A stretch of DNA of 24,201 nt from NCBI GenBank assembly GCA_934504065.1, contig CAKSVQ010000020.1:1-24201 (forward strand), given 5' to 3'. Positions 16,090 through 22,846 of the stretch are shown here, one piece after another. The DNA is from an uncultured Dysosmobacter sp. Lineage in GTDB: Bacteria; Bacillota; Clostridia; Oscillospirales; Oscillospiraceae. How positions within the stretch are numbered: the stretch's first letter is position 1; each line of letters starts with the position of its first letter. Under the pieces are notes generated by a model. It was not told the origin of the DNA. It did no database searches and was given only the letters and a program-made list of their open reading frames with translations. The position numbers were made by a program, and so were the translations under genes.

Positions 16090-16959
16090 TTAGTGGCTCT
16101 TGACATAGGGCACGCCCAGCGCGGCGGGGTCCTTGGCATTACGGGAGAACACGCACAGCGCAAGGATGGTCAGCACGTAAGGCAGCATCAGGGCGAACTC
16201 ATAGGGGAACGAACCGCCGCTGGCCTGCAGGCGGTAGGAAAGCGTCTCGCCGATGCCGAAGACGATCACGCCGCCCAGTGTGCCGAAGGGGGTGTATTTG
16301 CCGAAAGTAACGGCAGCCAGCGCGATGAAACCGCGGCCATCCGTCATGTTTTCCGTGAACTGGCTGAGGATACCGGTGGAGAGGAACGCGCCGCCGAAGC
16401 CCACCAGCATGCCGCCCACCACGCAGGCGATATACCGCAGCTTCTTCACGCTGATACCCACGCTTTCCACCACGGTGGGGTTTTCACCCACAGAGCGCAT
16501 CTGCACGCCGATCTTCATCTTATAAAGGGCGACCCACGCAAGGACCACCAGAATCAGCGCGATGTAGGTGGGGATGGGGAACCCGGCGATCTGGCCAAAG
16601 GTCGAGCCAGCGCTCATACCGTCGAAAAACGCGCGGTTGAGTGTGGTGGTCAATCCGGCACCCACCAGGTTGAAAGCAACGCCTAAAACCACCTGATTGA
16701 TCCGGAATTCCAGTACCAGAGCTCCGAACAGCAGACCGAACAGTCCTGCCACGATCATGGCCACCAGCCCGCCCAGCCAGGCATTGCCCAGCCACGACGT
16801 GGCCACCACGCCAGTCAGGCAGCCGATGATCATCATGCCCTCAGCGCCCATGTTCACGATACCTGCGATCTCCATGACCAGCACGCCCATCGCAACGAAC
16901 ATCAAGGGCGTGGAATAACGGATCATGGCTGAAAGAAACGAAATGACGGTGTTAAGCAT
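16090..16959 (-). CDS. ABC transporter permease, nucleoside type (second permease)
   Basis: This 289-residue integral membrane protein has multiple hydrophobic helices and the hallmark IAGIVNMGAEGMMIIG at about 31-46, typical of the BPD_transp_2 permeases that pair with BMP binding proteins. The segment MRSVGENPTVVESVGISV (about 154-171) is the conserved cytoplasmic loop that contacts the ATPase. The start is ATG at 16959, with AAGGGGTGG upstream. It overlaps the end of the first permease gene by 8 bases, so the two are co-translated and form the transmembrane heterodimer. Confidence 0.92.
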   Translation of the reverse strand: MLNTVISFLSAMIRYSTPLMFVAMGVLVMEIAGIVNMGAEGMMIIGCLTGVVATSWLGNAWLGGLVAMIVAGLFGLLFGALVLEFRINQVVLGVAFNLVGAGLTTTLNRAFFDGMSAGSTFGQIAGFPIPTYIALILVVLAWVALYKMKIGVQMRSVGENPTVVESVGISVKKLRYIACVVGGMLVGFGGAFLSTGILSQFTENMTDGRGFIALAAVTFGKYTPFGTLGGVIVFGIGETLSYRLQASGGSFPYEFALMLPYVLTILALCVFSRNAKDPAALGVPYVKSH

Positions 16960-18004
16960 TGGTAGCCACCCCTTCCTTCTTGTTCTGCTTCACCTTGATC
17001 ACCACACGGGCCAGCACGTTGATCAGCACAAACACGATCACCAGCGCGCGGATCAGATCCACCACGGAGGAGGGGACCGCCGTAAACATCTGAATGGCAT
17101 TGCCGCCGCTCTTCATAGCGCCCAGCAGGATGCCCGCAAGGAACATGCCGACGGGGTTGCTGGCGCCCAGCAGGGCAACTGCCACACCGTCGAAGCCAAA
17201 GTTACTGGCCATGCCCTTGAGCAGGCGGTGCTGCACGCCCAAAACCTCGATGGCACCGGCAAGTCCGGCAAAGCCGCCGGCCATAAACATGGCCATCAGC
17301 GTGTTCTTCTGCACACTGATACCGGCATATGCCGCCGCGCGGTTGTTCTGGCCCACGATCTGCATACCGAAACCGGGGGCCGTTTTCCACAAAAACACGC
17401 CAAAGAATACAAGGCACAGAATCATCAGAATGAAACCTGTGTGCAGCTTCGTGCCGGGGACGATATTGTGCATCCAGTAGGCCGAGTCAAACATGACGGT
17501 CTGGGCGGCGTTGCTGTTGGGGTCCTGAATGGGACCACAGACCGCCCACTGCACCAGATACATGGCCACATAGTTGAGCATGACGGTGGTGATAACTTCG
17601 TTGGCACCGAAGCGGACTTTCAAAAAGCCAACCAGAAGGCCCCACACCGCGCCGCCGAGGAATCCGGCCACCAACGCCGCAATGACCACGACCATTCCCG
17701 GCCCGGGCATATACAGCACAACGACTGTTGCAAACAGGGCGCCGACATACATCTGGCCCTCTGCGCCGATGTTGACCAAACCGCAGCGGTAAGCAAAGGC
17801 ATAGCTCAAACCGGCCAATGTCAGCGTGGTGGTCTTCACCAAAGTGTTGCTGATGTTGACCGCCGATCCGAAGGCACCGGAAAACATCACCTTGAAAATT
17901 TCGATCGGCTGTTCACCGATCAGCATAATGACGAGTGACCCCGTCAAAAATGCCAGCAGGATGGATGTGATTGGTTCTAGCACTTTGCTCGCTTTTTTGA
18001 TCAT
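16952..18004 (-). CDS. ABC transporter permease, nucleoside type (first permease)
   Basis: This 350-residue integral membrane protein has multiple transmembrane helices and the hallmark CGLVNIGAEGQMYVGA at about 74-89. ANEVITTVMLNYVAMYL and the ATPase-contact loop QIVGQNNRAAAYAGISV follow. It is the partner of the shorter permease downstream. The start is ATG at 18004, with AAAGGGG 9 bases upstream. It is the first gene of the transporter operon, 82 bases from a consensus promoter and with a predicted GntR operator in its leader. The order permease-permease-binding protein-ATPase differs from the binding protein-ATPase-permease-permease order I associate with BMP systems. Confidence 0.92.
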   Translation of the reverse strand: MIKKASKVLEPITSILLAFLTGSLVIMLIGEQPIEIFKVMFSGAFGSAVNISNTLVKTTTLTLAGLSYAFAYRCGLVNIGAEGQMYVGALFATVVVLYMPGPGMVVVIAALVAGFLGGAVWGLLVGFLKVRFGANEVITTVMLNYVAMYLVQWAVCGPIQDPNSNAAQTVMFDSAYWMHNIVPGTKLHTGFILMILCLVFFGVFLWKTAPGFGMQIVGQNNRAAAYAGISVQKNTLMAMFMAGGFAGLAGAIEVLGVQHRLLKGMASNFGFDGVAVALLGASNPVGMFLAGILLGAMKSGGNAIQMFTAVPSSVVDLIRALVIVFVLINVLARVVIKVKQNKKEGVATNA

Positions 18005-18059
18005 AAGTATATACCCCTTTACTGGTTCTGTGGACTTTCACGAAGCCCGTATCCCATTA

Positions 18060-18076
18060 AATAGGTTGGCCCTATG
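18060..18076. promoter_or_regulatory. Predicted GntR operator 2 (transporter operon)
   Basis: AATAGGT (18060-18066), spacer TGG, CCCTATG (18070-18076): the left arm is identical to operator 1 and the right arm matches 5 of 7 positions. It lies 16 bp downstream of the -10 box on the minus strand, in the early transcribed region, where binding would block elongation or clearance. Confidence 0.65.
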
Positions 18077-18092
18077 ACGAGACATAAACTTA

Positions 18093-18120
18093 TTATAGGT
18101 TTTTTCACAGTTTTGTCAAT
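18093..18120 (-). promoter_or_regulatory. Promoter of the transporter operon
   Basis: On the minus strand, a perfect -35 TTGACA (18120-18115) and a perfect -10 TATAAT (18098-18093) are separated by 16 bp. Transcription is predicted to start near 18086, with a leader of about 80 bases before the first permease. Confidence 0.85.
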
Positions 18121-18190
18121 CAAATCCACGAAATTCTACATTTTTCAGGTAGTATTACCAATCCATCCCCTAAAAAAACGTGAAAATGCC

Positions 18191-18207
18191 GATTGGTAGT
18201 GCCTTTT
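18191..18207. promoter_or_regulatory. Weak candidate GntR site upstream of the transporter promoter
   Basis: GATTGGT-AGT-GCCTTTT. Compared with operator 3 it matches 6 of 7 positions on the left arm and 5 of 7 on the right. It lies about 70 bp upstream of the transporter -35, so it could be an auxiliary site. It could also be chance in a T-rich region. Confidence 0.3.
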
Positions 18208-18317
18208 TTTGCGTGGATTTTTCCTTTATTTTTCTGGTTTTTCCTGTATTTTTATGATTTTGCGTGTATATTTAATCGTTTCGCCGCTTTGTTTAACTTT
18301 TTTCCTCCACTTTTGTA

Positions 18318-18332
18318 TCCGCCAGTGGCGGA
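18318..18332. promoter_or_regulatory. Perfect palindrome in the control region, unrelated to the GntR sites
   Basis: TCCGCCA-G-TGGCGGA, perfect 7-bp arms around one base, with two more pairing bases beyond a mismatch. It is an island of GC in an AT-rich region, about 100 bp upstream of the kinase -35. It is a candidate site for a second regulator. Confidence 0.45.
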
Positions 18333-18431
18333 CACACCTCCGCAATCCAGCGAAAGGTAGGATGAATTTTGCCCGGCCGTACAGTTTGCTTTGGCTAACC
18401 AATTGCATGCCGTCTTTTTCCCCTTCCGCGA

Positions 18432-18460
18432 TTGACAACCCGCTTTTGCCATGTTACCAT
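18432..18460 (+). promoter_or_regulatory. Promoter of the FGGY kinase
   Basis: A consensus -35 TTGACA (18432-18437), a 17-bp spacer and an extended -10 TGT-TACCAT (-10 hexamer 18455-18460). The arrangement is the same as the GntR-operon promoter, including the TGn extension and an operator starting 3 bp after the -10. Confidence 0.75.
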
Positions 18461-18463
18461 CAT

Positions 18464-18480
18464 AATTGGTCGAACCTATT
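18464..18480. promoter_or_regulatory. Predicted GntR operator 3 (kinase promoter)
   Basis: AATTGGT (18464-18470), spacer CGA, ACCTATT (18474-18480). The right arm is identical to operator 1 and the left arm differs by one base. The spacing from the -10 box (3 bp) is the same as at operator 1, which strongly suggests the same repressor. Confidence 0.75.
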
Positions 18481-18555
18481 TACAATATAGTAGTTCTCAA
18501 TTTTATCGCGCATCCGCAGGCCGCGAAACACACCATGGAAAGGAAGTACAGGAAC

Positions 18556-20085
18556 ATGAGCGAACTCATCCTTGGCATCGACATCGGCACCACTTCCCTG
18601 AAGGCAGCGGTTTTTGACCACTCCGGCACGCAACAGGCGGTGGCCGTTGTGGAATACTCCCTGCTGACGCCGCAGACCAATATTGTGGAGGCCCCCTGTA
18701 ACATTTATATGGAGTCCATCCAGAAATGCATGCAGGTCATCGCCTCCAAGGGCACCGTTGACACCCGGGACATCACCGTGGTGGGCTTCTCCGTGCAGGG
18801 CGAGACCCTCTGCCTGCTGGACGGCGACTGCCAGCCCCTGAAAAACGCCATCGTCTGGATGGATAACCGCGCGGGCGAACAGGCGGAAGAGCTACGCGCC
18901 AAATTCGGCGACGAGCTGTGCTATCAGGTCACGGGGCAAGTGAGCTTTGAAGCCTGCTGGCCCGCCGCCAAGCTGCTGTGGGTCAAGCAGCACGAGCCGG
19001 AGCTGTTCGCCAAGGTGCGCCACATCCTGCTGCTGGAGGATTACGTGATCTACCAGCTGACCGGAAAATTCGTGGCCGAGGGCTCCTTGCTGACCTCTAC
19101 GGAGTACTGGGACATCCGCACCAAGAAATACTGGCCCGAGATGCTGGAATACATCGGCATTGACGAAAGCGTCCTGCCCGAGATCCGGGAGTCCGGCGAG
19201 CTGGTGGGCATCGTGCTGCCGGAAATGGCCGAACTGCTGGGCATCTCCCCCAACGCCAAGATCACCACGGGCTGTCTGGATCAGGCCGCGGGCGCTATCG
19301 GCGTGGGCAACATCCGCCCCGGCATCTTCTCGGAAAACATCGGCGCGGCACTGGCCATCTGCGTACCCACCTCCAAGCTGACCTACGATCCCAACCGCCA
19401 GATGCCCGTGCACTATTTCGCCACCCCCGATACTTATATGATGCACACCTTCACCACCGGCGGCATGTGCCTGCGCTGGTTCCGGGACGGCTTCTGCCAG
19501 AGCGAGCTGGACATCCAGAAGCTCACCGGAGTGGACGCCTATGACCTGATGGGCAAGGAGGCCGACAGCGTGGCCCCCGGCTCTGACGGGCTCATCATGC
19601 TGCCCCACCTGCAGGGCTCCATGGCTCCCGACGTGAATCTGAACGCCAAGGGCGTTTTCTACGGCGCCACCCTGCAGCACAACAAGGCCCACTTCGTGCG
19701 CAGCATCATGGAGAGCCTTGGCTATCTGATCTGCCGCAATCTGGAGGCCATTGACGCCATGGGTCTGGAGGTCAAGCAGATCCGCACCATGGGCGGCGGC
19801 TCCAAGTCCGATGTGTGGAACCAGATCAAGGCCGACATCACCGGAAAGACCCTCCATGTCACCTATTCCTCTCAGGATACTGCCTGCCTCGGCGCGGCCA
19901 TTCTGGCCGGAAAGGCCGCAGGCGTGTTCGAGAGCATTGAGTCCGCCGTGGATTCCATGGTGAAGATCAAGAAGACCTTCGAGCCCAACCCCGCCAACCG
20001 GGCTGTTTACGACAAGCAGTACAAGAAGTTCAAGCTGCTGTTCAACTCTCTGTCCGACCTGTTCGACGAGGACGCAAAGGGCTAA
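18556..20085 (+). CDS. FGGY-family carbohydrate kinase
   Basis: This 509-residue protein has the typical length and motifs of FGGY sugar kinases such as xylulokinase, which phosphorylate sugars or polyols with ATP. It has DIGTTS (9-14) for phosphate binding, WMDNRA (101-106) for the sugar, the catalytic base D242 (GCLDQAAGAIG) and GGGSKS (413-418) for adenine. The start is ATG at 18556, with AGGAAC directly upstream; an in-frame ATG at 18535 is possible, and the open frame further upstream runs into the operator. It shares the GntR-type operator with the importer and base-catabolic operon, so it probably handles the pentose or ribitol part of the imported compound. The exact sugar is unknown. 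A clear terminator follows. Confidence 0.9.
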   Translation: MSELILGIDIGTTSLKAAVFDHSGTQQAVAVVEYSLLTPQTNIVEAPCNIYMESIQKCMQVIASKGTVDTRDITVVGFSVQGETLCLLDGDCQPLKNAIVWMDNRAGEQAEELRAKFGDELCYQVTGQVSFEACWPAAKLLWVKQHEPELFAKVRHILLLEDYVIYQLTGKFVAEGSLLTSTEYWDIRTKKYWPEMLEYIGIDESVLPEIRESGELVGIVLPEMAELLGISPNAKITTGCLDQAAGAIGVGNIRPGIFSENIGAALAICVPTSKLTYDPNRQMPVHYFATPDTYMMHTFTTGGMCLRWFRDGFCQSELDIQKLTGVDAYDLMGKEADSVAPGSDGLIMLPHLQGSMAPDVNLNAKGVFYGATLQHNKAHFVRSIMESLGYLICRNLEAIDAMGLEVKQIRTMGGGSKSDVWNQIKADITGKTLHVTYSSQDTACLGAAILAGKAAGVFESIESAVDSMVKIKKTFEPNPANRAVYDKQYKKFKLLFNSLSDLFDEDAKG

Positions 20086-20093
20086 TACCTTTT

Positions 20094-20126
20094 CCCGGCC
20101 GCGCAAGTTTGCGCGGCCGGGTTTTT
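20094..20126 (+). terminator. Intrinsic terminator of the kinase gene
   Basis: A perfect 13-bp GC-rich stem (20094-20106 with 20109-20121) with a tight loop, followed by TTTTT at 20122-20126, nine bases after the stop codon. It makes the kinase a single-gene transcript. Confidence 0.93.
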
Positions 20127-20359
20127 ATTATGACGGAAACGGCTGCGGAGCTGACACCGCGCACAATATGGGCCGGGTCGTTCCCGCGCAGCGAACAGGG
20201 AAGGGGGATTCTGTCCGTCTTGTCATGTTCTGCCCCCGGTTTTGATGCAAAGTGATGAAAATGGTGCAAAATGCGTCAAAACTGTTCTTTCCGTCTTGAC
20301 TTGCCGCAAGCACAAACCGTATAATAGCGGTGTAAAATCTGAAACGGAGGATAATGCGT
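20127..20359 (+). other. Leader and spacer between kinase and cupin genes
   Basis: About 230 bases. The first part (to about 20235) is GC-rich, with GACGGA near its start able to pair with TCCGTC near 20213-20218; I recognise no riboswitch class. The second part is AT-rich with an imperfect inverted repeat, TTTTGATGCA (20240-20249) and TGCGTCAAAA (20272-20281), one mismatch per arm, just upstream of the cupin promoter. That repeat is a candidate regulator site, possibly for the DeoR protein encoded downstream. Confidence 0.4.
20296..20325 (+). promoter_or_regulatory. Promoter of the cupin gene and plus-strand operon
   Basis: -35 TTGACT (20296-20301) and a perfect -10 TATAAT (20320-20325) with an 18-bp spacer. 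The -10 is flanked by ACCG and CGGT, a short inverted repeat at 20317-20332. It lacks the AATAGGT-type operator, so this unit is probably under different control from the kinase. Confidence 0.8.
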
Positions 20360-20698
20360 ATGGAAAAGCTGGGAAAAATCTTTCATCCCAAGGACGCCAA
20401 GGTCTTCATGGACGAGCAGGAGCTGGTCCGCGAATATCTGCACACGGATAAGATCACGTTCGGGGTCTCCCGTCTCAAGCCCGGCGCGGTGGGCGGTCTG
20501 GACACCGGCCATGCCGTAGCCGACGAGGTCTTTTTCTGCATGCAGGGCCATGTGCTGTGCTATTTCCCCGAGGACGACACCTATTATGAGCTGGAGCAGG
20601 GCGACGCGCTGCTGATCCCGCCCGCCACCGGACACAAGCTCTTCAACATCGGCGATGAAGACGCCCTTGTCAGCTGGAGCTGCGCCCCCCACCCCTGA
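20360..20698 (+). CDS. Small single-domain cupin protein
   Basis: This 112-residue protein is a single cupin barrel. Motif 1 is seen as GHAVADEVFFCMQG with H51 and E56 as metal ligands; the second histidine of the usual HxH pair is missing. Motif 2 is GDALLIPPATGHKLFN with H92. The start is ATG at 20360, with GGAGG 9 bases upstream; an ATG 6 bases earlier is only 3 bases from that site and so less likely. Such small cupins can be sugar isomerases, epimerases or ligand sensors. It is the first gene of the cupin, TIM-barrel, flavin-reductase, DeoR, PLP-enzyme run. Function unassigned. Confidence 0.85.
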   Translation: MEKLGKIFHPKDAKVFMDEQELVREYLHTDKITFGVSRLKPGAVGGLDTGHAVADEVFFCMQGHVLCYFPEDDTYYELEQGDALLIPPATGHKLFNIGDEDALVSWSCAPHP

Positions 20699-20782
20699 AC
20701 GCTTTTTCCGACTGCGGCACTGCCGCGCACGGAATGATCCCATAAAAAAATTATCATTTATTTTTGAAAGGAAGTACCAGAT

Positions 20783-21451
20783 ATGAGCAAGCATCCTGAA
20801 CTGATCGTCATGCTGACCCACAATGACCGCACCGTCGAGAACGCCTATGAGATCTTCGACTCCTGCAAGGACACCAAGGCCAAGTATTGGGGCTTCAAGG
20901 AAGTCGGCATCCCTCTGGACGAGATGAAGAAGCTGTGCGCCTACATGAAGGAGTGCGGCAAGACCACCTTCCTCGAGGTCGTGGCCTACACTGAGGAAGA
21001 GTGCCTCGAGGGCGCGAAGATGGCCGTGGAGTGCGGCTTTGACTGCCTGATGGGCACCATCTACTTCGATTCCATTCTGGAATACTGCAAGCAGCACGAC
21101 CTGCGCTACATGCCCTTCGTCGGCAAGATCACGGGCCGTCCCTCCGTGCTGGAAGGCACCATCGACGGCATGATCGAAGAGGCCAACAGCCTGCTGGCCA
21201 AGGGCGTGTACGGCATCGACCTGCTGGGCTACCGCTACACGGGCGACGCCGTGGAGCTGAACAAGCGCTTCGTGGCGGGCATCAAGGCTCCCGTGTGCCT
21301 TGCCGGTTCCGTTTCCAGCTATCAGCGCCTCGACGAGGTGAAGGACGCCGGCTCCTGGGCCTTCACCATCGGCGGTGCGTTCTTTGAGAACAAGTTCGAC
21401 GGCACCTTCGCCGAGCAGGTGGACAAGGTCGTCGACTACATGGCGAAATAA
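20783..21451 (+). CDS. TIM-barrel protein, possible sugar-phosphate aldolase, epimerase or isomerase
   Basis: This 222-residue soluble protein has alternating strands and helices of a ribulose-phosphate-binding type barrel. Its C-terminal phosphate-binding pattern is LAGSVSS at 173-179 and TIGGAFF at 195-201, as in NanE, HisA and related enzymes. Possible active-site residues include K39 and E40 (GFKEVG), E65 (FLEVVAY) and K115 (VGKITGR). The start is ATG at 20783, with AAAGGAAG about 9 bases upstream. It follows the cupin by 84 bases. I cannot assign it to a named family with confidence. With a sugar kinase nearby, cleavage or isomerisation of a phosphorylated sugar is the simplest guess. 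Confidence 0.8.
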   Translation: MSKHPELIVMLTHNDRTVENAYEIFDSCKDTKAKYWGFKEVGIPLDEMKKLCAYMKECGKTTFLEVVAYTEEECLEGAKMAVECGFDCLMGTIYFDSILEYCKQHDLRYMPFVGKITGRPSVLEGTIDGMIEEANSLLAKGVYGIDLLGYRYTGDAVELNKRFVAGIKAPVCLAGSVSSYQRLDEVKDAGSWAFTIGGAFFENKFDGTFAEQVDKVVDYMAK

Positions 21452-21466
21452 TCTTGCCATCACGAC

Positions 21467-21493
21467 CGGGCGGAGGAAGTTTTCCTCCGCCCG
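21467..21493 (+). other. GC-rich hairpin after the TIM-barrel gene
   Basis: A perfect 12-bp stem (21467-21478 with 21482-21493) and a 3-base loop, followed by GCCTTTG rather than a true T-run. It lies between the TIM-barrel stop and the next ribosome-binding site. It is probably an attenuator or mRNA stabiliser rather than a full terminator. Confidence 0.6.
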
Positions 21494-21516
21494 CCTTTGA
21501 AGAGGAGGAACATTTT

Positions 21517-22020
21517 ATGGACTCGATGACCATCGGTCAGGCCCAGAAGCTGACCTCGCCCAACCCCTTTGCGCTGCTGAGCGTGCGCAAGGGCGACGGC
21601 GTGACCAACGTGATGGCCGTCTCCTGGTGGAACTATGCTTCCAACCATCCCGCCACTGTGACCGTGTGCCTGAGCAGCAAGGGCCACTCCGGCCAGTGCA
21701 TCCGGGAAAGCGGTGCCTTTGGCCTGAACATCGTGGGCGAAAACCTGAAGGACGCGGCCATGAAGGCCGGGTCCTGCTCCGGCCGGGACATGGACAAGGC
21801 CGCCGCTCTCGGCATTCCCCTCACCACGCAGGAGGGCTTTTCGCAGGAAATGGTGGTGGGCAGCCGCCTTTGGATCTCCTGCCGCCTGAAGGACACGCTG
21901 ATCGTGGGCGACCACGTGCTGTATGTGGGTGAGGTGGAGGCCATCATGGGCGATCCTTCCGTGAAGGGGCTCTTCGCGTGGGATGGCTATGGCCGCCTTG
22001 GTACTGTCCCCGACGAATAA
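21517..22020 (+). CDS. Flavin reductase-like protein (FMN-binding split barrel)
   Basis: This 167-residue protein is of the flavin reductase-like domain family (HpaC/RutF type). It has NPFALLSVRKGDGVTNVMAVSWW at the N-terminus, a central VCLSSKGHSGQCIRESGAFGLNIV and a C-terminal barrel segment DHVLYVGEVEAI. Relatives bind FMN and supply reduced flavin or act directly as reductases. The start is ATG at 21517, with GAGGAGG 8 bases upstream. It lies between the TIM-barrel gene and the DeoR regulator. In a probable strict anaerobe a monooxygenase partner is unlikely, so an electron-transfer or reductase role is more probable. Specific substrate unknown. Confidence 0.85.
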   Translation: MDSMTIGQAQKLTSPNPFALLSVRKGDGVTNVMAVSWWNYASNHPATVTVCLSSKGHSGQCIRESGAFGLNIVGENLKDAAMKAGSCSGRDMDKAAALGIPLTTQEGFSQEMVVGSRLWISCRLKDTLIVGDHVLYVGEVEAIMGDPSVKGLFAWDGYGRLGTVPDE

Positions 22021-22043
22021 CCACGCCAAAACGAGGTGACGTC

Positions 22044-22808
22044 TTGATTCGAGAGCAGCGCATCAGCCACATTTGCAGCGAATTGCAGCAAAAGGGCATC
22101 GTCTCCATCGCGGAGCTGACCCACTCCCTGCACACCTCCCGCTCCACCATCCGCCGGGACCTGAGCGATCTGGAGGAGCAGGGCCTGCTCAAATGCATCC
22201 GGGGCGGCGCGGTCAGCCATTCCAAACAGATGGCCTATGAGCCGTCCTTCAATGCCCGGCGTGACCTGTGTGTGGACGAAAAACAGCGCATCGCCGCCCG
22301 GGCCATGGAGCTGGTGGTGGACAATGCCACCATTTTGCTGGACTCCGGCACCACGGCATATGAGCTTGCAAAGCACCTGGCCGGAGCCAAACACCTCAAT
22401 GTTGCCACCAACGACCTTAACAGCGCCATGGCGCTGGCCGCCAACACGGATATTTCCCTGTTTATCCTCGGCGGCAGTCTGCGCCCCAGCCATTACTCCA
22501 TGAACGGCCTGTTTACCGAGGAAATGATCCGCCAGCTCCACGCCGATGTTGCCTTTCTCAGCGTGGACGCCATCGACCTTTCCTCCGGCCTGATGAGCTT
22601 TTCCATGGAGGAGATGCCCACCAAGCGCATGATGATCCAATCCGCCCGGAGAACGGTCGTTTTGTGCGACCACTCCAAATTCGAAAGTCTGGCATTCGTC
22701 AATATCTGTCCGCTGAGCAGCGTTGACATTGTGATTACAGGCAAGGAAACGTCCCCCGCCGTGCTGGAACAGCTGAAAGAGCAGGGGATCACCGTTCTGA
22801 CCGCCTGA
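22044..22808 (+). CDS. DeoR-family transcriptional regulator
   Basis: This 254-residue protein has an N-terminal helix-turn-helix (about 20-42, SIAELTHSLHTSRSTIRRDLSDLEEQG) and RGGA at the end of the DNA-binding domain. The sugar-phosphate-sensing domain (about 75-235) contains DSGTTAYELAKHL. DeoR proteins normally repress sugar or nucleoside catabolic genes and respond to phosphorylated sugars. The start is TTG at 22044, with GAGGTGA just upstream; the longer frame overlaps the flavin-reductase gene and is rejected. It lies 23 bases after the flavin reductase gene, so it is in the same operon. The product of the FGGY kinase or TIM-barrel enzyme is a natural candidate ligand. Confidence 0.9.
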   Translation: MIREQRISHICSELQQKGIVSIAELTHSLHTSRSTIRRDLSDLEEQGLLKCIRGGAVSHSKQMAYEPSFNARRDLCVDEKQRIAARAMELVVDNATILLDSGTTAYELAKHLAGAKHLNVATNDLNSAMALAANTDISLFILGGSLRPSHYSMNGLFTEEMIRQLHADVAFLSVDAIDLSSGLMSFSMEEMPTKRMMIQSARRTVVLCDHSKFESLAFVNICPLSSVDIVITGKETSPAVLEQLKEQGITVLTA

Positions 22809-22846
22809 ATTGATTCAAAATCTGATTTCTTAATAGGAGGCCCCAT

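Larger units (their letters stand above)
18005..18555. other. Central divergent control region (551 bases, no gene)
   Basis: The stretch between the divergent transporter and kinase genes is AT-richer than its surroundings, with long T-runs (about 18205-18310), and holds no supported gene. It contains the transporter promoter, the kinase promoter, two clear and one weak copy of the GntR-type repeat, a separate perfect palindrome at 18318-18332, and a short GGTA-N4-TACC repeat at 18148-18159. Short open frames here lack ribosome-binding sites and are not called. Confidence 0.8.

Noticed and set aside
18209..18490. Short open frames in the central intergenic region
   Set aside because: They have no ribosome-binding site, low-complexity translations from T-rich DNA, and they overlap the promoter and operator sequences.
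18466..18555. Upstream extension of the FGGY kinase reading frame to 18466
   Set aside because: It would begin at a TTG inside the predicted operator and at the expected transcription start; the family N-terminus (DIGTTS at residues 9-14) fits the ATG at 18556.
20127..20235. Possible riboswitch in the GC-rich spacer after the kinase terminator
   Set aside because: Only a 6-bp closing pair could be seen. None of the conserved sequence boxes of TPP, cobalamin, SAM, ZTP or tetrahydrofolate riboswitches was found, and the cupin promoter lies downstream of it, so it would not be in that transcript.
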